10,036 nt of DNA from a bacterium (lineage in GTDB: Bacteria; Bacillota; Bacilli; Lactobacillales; Streptococcaceae): contig CAJNCJ010000027.1 of the NCBI GenBank assembly GCA_905221235.1, positions 1-10,036 on the forward strand, in the 5' to 3' direction. Made by a program: the position numbers and the translations under genes. The notes below the pieces were generated by a model. That model saw nothing but the letters and a program-made list of their open reading frames with translations. It searched no databases and was not told where the DNA came from. Shown piece after piece: positions 6,422 to 10,036 of this stretch. The first letter of the stretch is position 1. Every line of letters starts with the position of its first letter.

Positions 6422-7286
6422 TCGTTCTCATTTCTAGGTATTGTTCTACAAAGAGTTTAGCTATATTTTTGTGTAGAGTATTGATAACTCTTAGAGAATG
6501 GAGATATGAGCTATTAAAATCAGATATATTTACTCTGTGTTTGTATAGCTGTTTTCCCTTTGTTAGTTTGCTGAGTTCTTTTTTATCTACGCTTATATCT
6601 TGCAGTAGGTTTAGTAGTTCTTTAGCTTCTTGTATATCCTCTATTTTGTATTGCTCTTTGAGGGTATTCAATAGTGTTATTAGAGCTTCTCTATCTACGA
6701 CAAGGCTATTAGCTCTTAATTCAGGTTCTTTTAACTTGGTAGCAAGTATATTAGTCAGTTCAATTAAGGCTAATTGATAAGCAATACCTTGAGCTATGCT
6801 TTCATAGTTCTCTTCAAAGGACTCAAGAATATTTTGAGGTATGCCCCCTGTGCTGTTAAACAAGTTAGAATAGACATATATCATTTTCCATAGTTGAGCA
6901 TTATAGAAATAGTTAGATGTCCGTACATCTTGAAATACTTCTTTTAATGCTTTTCTGAATCCTTCTACAGAGAAATTAAGGTCATAAGTAAGCTTATAAG
7001 TGTTAAGGTAGTTTATGAACTCTAGAACCTCATTAGAGCTTGATAGAGCGATTTCAGATAGTTCCTCAATACTAAATATACTAAAGCCTTTAACTTGTTC
7101 CCAGAGCTCTTCTGTGGCTCCTGTGTAGGTGTTATATGCTAACTCTAAAACTGTTTGATTGTATTCAGAATGTAAGCTCTTCAAGTCTATGTTAAGGGAT
7201 TTCCCAGAGATTATATTATGTGCTTCTTCTGCTAGTGCTTTATTTGTTAGCTTTTTCAGTGTGTTCTGTAGTTCTTTTTCTTCCAT
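6405..7286 (-). CDS. Unknown all-helical protein in replication operon
   Basis: A 293-residue protein that I cannot assign. The sequence is almost entirely helix-forming, rich in Leu, Glu, Asn and Tyr, with no signal peptide, membrane span, cysteine cluster or nucleotide-binding motif. Its C-terminal third (about 205-293) is basic and Leu-rich (KKELSKLTKGKQLYKHRVNISDF) and may bind DNA or the initiator. Its ATG follows the stop of the ribbon-helix-helix gene by one base, inside TAAAATG, using an AGAGAGGG ribosome site within that gene. Its end overlaps the initiator start by 17 bases. Such tight coupling points to a role in replication or its control, such as an initiator partner, helicase loader or copy-number factor. 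Confidence 0.75.
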   Translation of the reverse strand: MEEKELQNTLKKLTNKALAEEAHNIISGKSLNIDLKSLHSEYNQTVLELAYNTYTGATEELWEQVKGFSIFSIEELSEIALSSSNEVLEFINYLNTYKLTYDLNFSVEGFRKALKEVFQDVRTSNYFYNAQLWKMIYVYSNLFNSTGGIPQNILESFEENYESIAQGIAYQLALIELTNILATKLKEPELRANSLVVDREALITLLNTLKEQYKIEDIQEAKELLNLLQDISVDKKELSKLTKGKQLYKHRVNISDFNSSYLHSLRVINTLHKNIAKLFVEQYLEMRTNDRRQ

Positions 7287-7287
7287 T

Positions 7288-7521
7288 TTACCCTCTCTTG
7301 TTGCTTAGTTTTTCTGATATTTCATTGAATTGAGATAGAGCCTCAAAGTTATCACAAATCCATTGCTGACAGATTTCAATGATAAGTGAGTTCACAGAGG
7401 TTTGCTTTAATCTAGCTCCTGTCTGAAGCTCATTTTTTAGCTTTTCTGTGATTACAAGATTGAGTCTCTTATCTCTCTTCATTTCTTCAATTATAGGTCT
7501 TCCATTAAGATTAGTAGTCAT
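7288..7521 (-). CDS. Ribbon-helix-helix protein, likely operon autoregulator
   Basis: A 77-residue protein with a clear ribbon-helix-helix core. The strand is RLNLVIT (19-25), then helix EKLKNELQTGARLKQT and helix SVNSLIIEICQQWICDNF (about 42-59). Such proteins dimerise and insert the paired strand into the DNA major groove, as CopG and Arc do. It is first in an operon with an unknown helical protein and the probable initiator. Repressing that operon to set copy number is the simplest role. A 20-bp near-palindrome (7571-7590) and a promoter overlapping repeats (7601-7629) lie just upstream. The ribosome site is weak (AAAGAGAG), and the start codon is the only ATG that leaves the whole fold intact. 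Confidence 0.8.
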   Translation of the reverse strand: MTTNLNGRPIIEEMKRDKRLNLVITEKLKNELQTGARLKQTSVNSLIIEICQQWICDNFEALSQFNEISEKLSNKRG

Positions 7522-7570
7522 AGTTCTCTCTTTCAGATAAGGAAATAAAAAGTTGATTTAAAGGGAAAGT

Positions 7571-7590
7571 TTTAGTAATAAATTACAAAA
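7571..7590. promoter_or_regulatory. Near-palindrome in the initiator-operon leader, candidate operator
   Basis: GTAAT-AA-ATTAC (7575-7586) is an exact inverted repeat. Its symmetry extends outward to TTT and AAA with one mismatched pair. It lies just downstream of the predicted transcription start of the ribbon-helix-helix/initiator operon, and is a candidate site for that small repressor. Confidence 0.45.
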
Positions 7591-7600
7591 TAACACTAGG

Positions 7601-7629
7601 TATATATCGTCTAGATGCTTTCTATACAA
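7601..7629 (-). promoter_or_regulatory. Probable promoter of the RHH-initiator operon
   Basis: The minus strand gives TTGTAT (7624-7629), a 17-base spacer and TATATA (7601-7606), with the start near 7594. The -35 falls inside a GTATAGAA motif and the spacer holds CATCTAGACG, which is repeated 34 bases upstream. Binding of a protein to this array should therefore affect expression of the replication genes. Confidence 0.6.
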
Positions 7630-7965
7630 GCGTATATAAACCGTCTAGATGGTATAGAAACGTGTTACCTGCTTTCTATACGCTAGGCAACCAGAATTGC
7701 CACCAATGTTTCTTTTTTTGCTGGTCTTCTATAAGCAAGGTATCCTTGTTATATATAATTTTGTGAAGCTGGTCTATCTGCGTATCCTTTTGTTCTATCT
7801 GCTTTAACAGCACTTCATATAGTTCTTTGTATATACTGTTTTCTACACCGATTGAGTCATTTTCTATACGATTTTCTATACCGTCTATATCGTCTTCTAT
7901 ACGGTCTACCTTGGTATAGAAATCTTCATTTTTCGTATATAAAACTTCTTTATCGAGTATAGAAG
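7608..7965. repeat. Array of eight TTCTATAC/GTATAGAA motifs, candidate centromere
   Basis: Plus-strand TTCTATAC occurs at 7620, 7674, 7862, 7874 and 7895. Its reverse GTATAGAA occurs at 7652, 7914 and 7957. Near-copies occur too (TCTATAT at 7884, TTCTACAC at 7841). Two copies of CGTCTAGATG (7608-7617 and 7642-7651) lie in the intergenic part, each preceded by GGTATATAT or GTATATAAA. Reading by eye I found no TTCTATAC elsewhere in the window. Part of the array is inside the 128-residue protein gene, where the motif is read in different frames and on both strands. Protein repetition therefore explains only some copies. Likely role: binding sites for that gene's product. Confidence 0.75.
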
Positions 7966-8062
7966 TTATAACTAGCTGTGTTACCGTCAGCCCTTTTTCT
8001 TTTGCAATCTCTTGAATCTGTGATTTTTGCTCTTCTGTTAGTTTAATATTAATTTGTGCCAT
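7676..8062 (-). CDS. RHH/coiled-coil protein, candidate single-protein partition factor
   Basis: A 128-residue protein in three parts. Residues 2-38 look like a ribbon-helix-helix: strand AQINIKLT, helices EEQKSQIQEIAKEKG and TVTQLVITSILDK. Residues 50-110 form a coiled coil with Ile or Leu at heptad positions, including near-repeats of (R/G)IE(N/D) at 54-75. The end (116-124) is basic then aromatic, KKKHWWQFW, like tails that touch membrane or nucleoid. DNA-binding head, coiled-coil arm and sticky tail without an ATPase recalls the staphylococcal pSK1 Par plan, though that one uses helix-turn-helix. It starts 15 bases after the recombinase gene with a GAGAGG ribosome site. Its own gene and 3' flank carry the motif array. 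Partition is inferred. A structural or copy-control protein is also possible. Confidence 0.75.
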   Translation of the reverse strand: MAQINIKLTEEQKSQIQEIAKEKGLTVTQLVITSILDKEVLYTKNEDFYTKVDRIEDDIDGIENRIENDSIGVENSIYKELYEVLLKQIEQKDTQIDQLHKIIYNKDTLLIEDQQKKKHWWQFWLPSV

Positions 8063-8077
8063 TTTATATCCTCTCTT

Positions 8078-9025
8078 CTACACTTCAGCTAAAGCATTTT
8101 CTAGCAATTCAGAAACTAAATTAGTTCCTAGATTGTTTTTCTGCTCTTCTTCATGTATGTAGATTTGACTTGTAGCAGGGTTTGCATGACGTGCGTATTT
8201 TTGTACCTCTGATAGAGTGTCAGCTATTCCAGCTTTCTTCATAGCCTTGTACGCTTCGGTTATACCTGTGTGTCTTAGACTATGAGCTGTTAGCCTTGGG
8301 CTATCAAATCCAGCTTGTTTAAAGCAATCTTTCATCATGGTACTTATTGTACGTGTGGTAATGCGTTTACCCTTGCTATTGTTGCTTGTAGAGGTAAATA
8401 GAGGGTCTCCAACCTTATTAGACTTACGATAGCTTAGATAGCTTGTAAGAGCCTTATATGAGGCTTCTGTGAGCTGTACAGGGGTATCTTTTTCTGTGTG
8501 TCCTTTACCTTGAACATATAGATAGAACTTACCATCAATGTTTCTTATATCGCCTATATCAGCTCTGTGAACCTCAATAGTTCTAAGTGCTGTGGTAGTC
8601 ATCAATAAGATAATAGCGTAGGCTCTAGCCCCTGTTTCGTTACTTGTATCAATAGATTTCAGAATTTCAGCAACCTGTGACAAAGAAAAGTTATCTTTCT
8701 TGTGTGCTTTGCTGATTTTTGCTCCTTTAATTCCTTTAGCAATGTTTGTATAGCCAAACTCTACTTCAAGCCAATTAAAGAGCTGTTTAACGGCAATGAC
8801 GTAATTTTGTACTGTAGTAGGCTTTAGACCCTTATCTTTAAGATATTGCACGTAGCTTAGTATATCAGCTCTCTGAGGCTCTGTAATGCCTTTATCTGCT
8901 AGATATGTTAAGAATTGGCGTATCTCTCTTGTGTAAGTATCTTTAGTTGCCTGTGTTGTCTGTACAAAATCTATAAAACTATATAGATGCGTGCTTAGAT
9001 TATTTTCCTTTTGAAGTGAGTACAT
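8078..9025 (-). CDS. Tyrosine recombinase (XerC/D-like), likely plasmid resolvase
   Basis: A 315-residue site-specific recombinase. The N-terminal SAM-like core-binding domain spans about 8-90 and the catalytic domain about 110-300. All active-site residues are present: R148 (TALRTIE), K174 (QGKGH), H248 and R251 (HSLRHTG), H280 (ARHANP) and nucleophile Y289. The family breaks and rejoins DNA through a 3'-phosphotyrosine link. Length fits Xer-type enzymes. On a plasmid without excisionase or an attachment repeat, dimer resolution is the likely task. The frame opens further to a TTG at 9064. The ATG at 9023-9025 with AAAGGT 7 bases upstream gives the usual N-terminus and is preferred. It shares a transcript with the coiled-coil gene. 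Its target site is not identified. The palindrome at 15-50 is one candidate. Confidence 0.92.
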   Translation of the reverse strand: MYSLQKENNLSTHLYSFIDFVQTTQATKDTYTREIRQFLTYLADKGITEPQRADILSYVQYLKDKGLKPTTVQNYVIAVKQLFNWLEVEFGYTNIAKGIKGAKISKAHKKDNFSLSQVAEILKSIDTSNETGARAYAIILLMTTTALRTIEVHRADIGDIRNIDGKFYLYVQGKGHTEKDTPVQLTEASYKALTSYLSYRKSNKVGDPLFTSTSNNSKGKRITTRTISTMMKDCFKQAGFDSPRLTAHSLRHTGITEAYKAMKKAGIADTLSEVQKYARHANPATSQIYIHEEEQKNNLGTNLVSELLENALAEV

Positions 9026-9072
9026 TTTCTTACCTTTTCTACATTTATTGAGTTTTATACACAACTAAGTCA

Positions 9073-9101
9073 AGTATAACATTTCAAGTAGTAGTAGTCA
9101 A
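9073..9101 (-). promoter_or_regulatory. Promoter of recombinase and partition-like genes
   Basis: The minus strand has TTGACT (9096-9101), a 17-base spacer and TATACT (9073-9078), a near-consensus vegetative promoter. The leader to the recombinase ATG is about 40 bases. A TTATACACA at 9055-9063 within it matches the DnaA-box consensus, but a single box is weak evidence. Confidence 0.8.
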
Positions 9102-9110
9102 GGTGTAATT

Positions 9111-9135
9111 TAAAAGAAAAGCCTATAATATAAGC
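9111..9135 (-). terminator. Intrinsic terminator after small HTH gene
   Basis: On the minus strand, GCTTATATTATAGGC (9135-9121) folds into a six-step stem with a three-base loop, followed directly by TTTTCTTTT. It lies 12 bases beyond the stop of the small helix-turn-helix gene and just upstream of the recombinase promoter. The stem is short and AT-rich, so it may leak. Confidence 0.6.
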
Positions 9136-9146
9136 ATTTCAGAGGG

Positions 9147-9341
9147 TTAAGACTGAAGAATTTTAATGGCATTTAGAATACGTTCTCTACGTGTTTTTGT
9201 TAGAGGACTTCTTAGCCATTCCGTCAGAGTTTGACGAGAGACACCACATTGCATTGCTACTTGCCAATGCTTAAAGTCTCCCTTTTCTATCAGTTTCTTA
9301 ACATCACTATTAAGATTATTAAAGATAATTTTATCCGTCAT
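9147..9341 (-). CDS. Small Cro-like helix-turn-helix protein
   Basis: A 64-residue DNA-binding protein made of little beyond one helix-turn-helix: first helix SDVKKLIEKG (12-21), second KHWQVAMQCG (24-33), recognition helix SRQTLTEWLRSP (35-46), then a basic RRERILNAIK helix. It has a strong AAGGAGG ribosome site and its own near-consensus promoter. It is a single-gene unit between the toxin-antitoxin region and the recombinase. Similar short proteins occur on Gram-positive plasmids and phages as regulators. Its target could be its own promoter or the adjacent recombinase promoter. Nothing in the sequence decides this. Confidence 0.85.
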   Translation of the reverse strand: MTDKIIFNNLNSDVKKLIEKGDFKHWQVAMQCGVSRQTLTEWLRSPLTKTRRERILNAIKILQS

Positions 9342-9378
9342 AAAGTGTTACCTCCTTCCTGTTTTTATTAGTAGAAGT

Positions 9379-9407
9379 AGTATAGCACTAAAATAGATTT
9401 TTGTCGC
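9379..9407 (-). promoter_or_regulatory. Promoter of small HTH gene
   Basis: The minus strand shows GCGACA (9402-9407), a 17-base spacer ending in TGC, and TATACT (9379-9384). An AAGGAGG ribosome site (9351-9357) and ATG at 9341 follow about 30 bases later. Confidence 0.75.
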
Positions 9408-9501
9408 TGTTATGAAACTAAATAACACAACATATAGTGAAATGTAACTAAAATGTAATAAATTATTCTACTTTATTCCACATATTGTGGTTGTCTATTA
9501 G

Positions 9502-9530
9502 TTGAATTTTTATATTTTATATGGTAGAAT
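9502..9530 (+). promoter_or_regulatory. Strong plus-strand promoter of the candidate antitoxin RNA
   Basis: TTGAAT (9502-9507), an exact 17-base spacer ending TATGG, and TAGAAT (9525-9530) make a strong -35/extended -10 promoter. A small palindrome, CCACA-TAT-TGTGG (9478-9490), lies just upstream. No open reading frame follows, so the product is an RNA. The rest of 9408-9501 shows only AT-rich DNA with two AAATGTAA copies. Confidence 0.82.
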
Positions 9531-9536
9531 GAAGAC

Positions 9537-9630
9537 AAGTAAAGGGATTAGCTACCCCTTGAAATCGTCTATAATAGACCCCTGAGTGGATAAAAACGTA
9601 CGTACTGGGAGTGTAACGGCGTTTTTTTTA
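9537..9630 (+). ncRNA. Candidate antitoxin RNA of a type I toxin-antitoxin module
   Basis: A short transcript is expected from the promoter at 9502-9530. It begins with hairpin AAGGG/CCCTT (9542-9560) exposing TTAGCTA. Next come hairpin GTCTA-TAA-TAGAC (9567-9579) and the segments GACCCCTGAGTG (9577-9588) and TACTGGGAG (9603-9611). It ends at eight Ts (9622-9629) after an AAAAACG/CGTTTTT stem with internal TAC/GTA pairing. The two segments are also present at 9687-9699 and 9714-9722, which are transcribed in reverse in the toxin mRNA. This RNA can therefore pair with the toxin mRNA although the transcripts barely meet. Codons make no protein. The antitoxin role is inferred from layout. Confidence 0.68.
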
Positions 9631-9735
9631 TGCCTAAAAACAAAAAAGCGGAGGGTAGCTAGCCCTCCTACAATACCGCCTATAAAGACCCCCTGAGTGA
9701 GTTTAATGTCCTCTACTGGGAGGGTATCGGACGGT
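9566..9735. repeat. Pair of imperfect direct repeats linking antitoxin RNA and toxin mRNA
   Basis: Copy 1 (9566-9620) and copy 2 (9677-9735) share CG(T/C)CTATAA(T)AGACCCC, CTGAGTG and TACTGGGAG at nearly the same spacing, about 110 bases apart, with unrelated sequence between the conserved blocks. Copy 1 is in the plus-strand RNA and copy 2 in the 3' region of the minus-strand toxin mRNA. Conserved ends around a diverged middle suggest selection for pairing. Confidence 0.75.
9636..9668 (-). terminator. Intrinsic terminator of toxin mRNA
   Basis: On the minus strand, GGAGGG (9668-9663), loop CTAGCTA and CCCTCC (9655-9650) are followed by GCTTTTTTGTTTTT. The loop contains TAGCTA, the same self-complementary hexamer as in the 5' hairpin loop of the plus-strand RNA, so a kissing contact is possible. 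The plus strand lacks a T-run here. Confidence 0.85.
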
Positions 9736-9737
9736 TA

Positions 9738-9812
9738 CTATTTCTTCTTATTGTTATCTTTCAGAAGAAGTAGGATAGTTAGGATTACCATTAGCAATTC
9801 GTAGGTAGTCAC
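9738..9812 (-). CDS. Holin-like type I toxin peptide
   Basis: A 24-residue peptide starting VTTYELLMV and ending LLLLKDNNKKK. The short polar TTYE start, single hydrophobic span (about 6-17) and lysine-rich end match the putative holin-like toxin peptides of Bacillota, which insert in the membrane when their antitoxin RNA is lost. It is a little shorter than usual members. The start is GTG (read as Met), placed by a strong AAAGGGGGG ribosome site (9820-9828) 7 bases upstream. Its mRNA would run from about 9932 to a terminator at 9636, with roughly 120 bases of leader. In that leader ACCCCTC (9912-9906) could pair with the G-run of the ribosome site and hold translation down. A five-codon open frame lies upstream. 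The role is inferred from peptide type and RNA layout. Confidence 0.75.
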   Translation of the reverse strand: MTTYELLMVILTILLLLKDNNKKK

Positions 9813-9865
9813 AAACTAGCCCCCCTTTCATGGAGATAGAGAGACTAGCTTGGACGTTGATTATA

Positions 9866-9883
9866 TTACACATCTATTTCCAT
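9866..9883 (-). CDS. Possible five-residue leader peptide of toxin mRNA
   Basis: The minus strand reads ATG then codons for EIDV and a stop, with an excellent GAAGGGAG ribosome site (9898-9891) 7 bases upstream. It lies in the toxin leader, about 55 bases before the toxin start. Ribosomes here could change leader folding around the toxin ribosome site, as upstream frames do in some type I systems. The frame is so short that chance cannot be excluded. Confidence 0.4.
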   Translation of the reverse strand: MEIDV

Positions 9884-9938
9884 AGGCTTGCTCCCTTCTT
9901 TTAGTGAGGGGTCCGTCATAAACGATACTGATAGAACA

Positions 9939-9949
9939 ATTATACCATA
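9939..9949 (-). promoter_or_regulatory. Extended -10 promoter of toxin mRNA
   Basis: The minus strand reads TATGGTATAAT, a perfect TRTGN extension and -10. There is no convincing -35. Transcription would start near 9932 and run toward the toxin frame, converging on the plus-strand RNA promoter. Confidence 0.75.
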
Positions 9950-9959
9950 AATTAGGGTC

Positions 9960-10036
9960 ATTTTGTGCTCTTTTTCTACTTCTGTAAATGATAATTTACT
10001 CAAGTAGAAGTTAAAATGAAGAGGTCGATTAAAAAA
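9960..10036. repeat. Terminal direct repeat, right copy (circular overlap)
   Basis: Identical to the first 77 bases. On the closed circle this is the same DNA, so the palindrome seen at 15-50 appears here again at 9974-10009. The end of the envelope operon and the toxin promoter are therefore neighbours, separated by about 200 bases. Confidence 0.9.

Noticed and set aside
6388..6777. Plus-strand open frame of 129 codons
   Set aside because: Antisense to the helical protein and initiator start. It is rich in Ser, Leu and Cys, as expected for a shadow frame.
9055..9063. DnaA box TTATACACA as an origin mark
   Set aside because: A single 9-base match is expected by chance in AT-rich DNA of this length. 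No cluster is seen and it sits in the recombinase leader.
9023..9064. Upstream TTG start adding 13 residues to the recombinase
   Set aside because: The ATG at 9023-9025 has a ribosome site and gives the normal family N-terminus. The added residues (MCIKLNKCRKGKK) overlap the promoter leader and look non-coding.
1..10036. Relaxase, oriT, tRNA, rRNA, resistance or bacteriocin genes
   Set aside because: None could be supported on either strand. The ribbon-helix-helix proteins are not accompanied by any relaxase-like frame, so mobilisation by this plasmid's own genes is unlikely.

Overview
The window is a complete small circular plasmid from a low-GC Gram-positive host. Bases 1-77 are repeated exactly at 9960-10036, as in an assembled circular contig with a 77-base end overlap, so the true circle would be 9,959 bp. 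AT-rich base use, AAGGAGG-type ribosome sites, TRTGN-extended -10 promoters, lipobox lipoproteins and a holin-like type I toxin peptide all point to Bacillota. Lactobacillales, perhaps Streptococcus or a close relative, is my guess. I see no relaxase, ParA ATPase, resistance gene, metabolic gene or intact transposase gene.

Layout. (1) 153-2564, minus strand: a four-gene cell-envelope cassette of two lipoproteins followed by two membrane proteins that share an N-terminal beta-rich domain. An XRE-family regulator (2740-3063, plus) is divergently transcribed from it. (2) 3118-5205, minus: a large primase-helicase with an archaeo-eukaryotic primase (AEP)-like N-terminus and a DnaB-like C-terminus. 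It meets the regulator gene tail to tail at a bidirectional terminator. (3) 5239-5446: the likely replication origin, with three tandem 22-bp iterons, AT-rich DNA, a small palindrome and a GC-rich hairpin resembling IS200/IS605 ends. (4) 5447-7521, minus: a compact, translationally coupled operon of a ribbon-helix-helix protein, an unknown all-helical protein and a probable initiator with two winged-helix domains. (5) 7608-8062: a gene for a ribbon-helix-helix/coiled-coil protein whose coding sequence and downstream DNA carry eight copies of TTCTATAC/GTATAGAA. This is a candidate single-protein partition locus. (6) 8078-9025: a complete tyrosine recombinase, probably a dimer resolvase. (7) 9147-9341: a small helix-turn-helix protein. 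(8) 9502-9949: a candidate type I toxin-antitoxin module. It has a 24-residue hydrophobic toxin on the minus strand and a short plus-strand RNA that would pair with the toxin mRNA through imperfect direct repeats.

How it fits together. Modules 2-4 would replicate the plasmid and control copy number. Module 6 would keep it monomeric, module 5 would distribute copies, and module 8 would penalise loss. The envelope cassette is the only clear cargo and its function is unknown. The two most interesting items are the motif array embedded in the partition-like gene and the repeat-based toxin-antitoxin RNAs.
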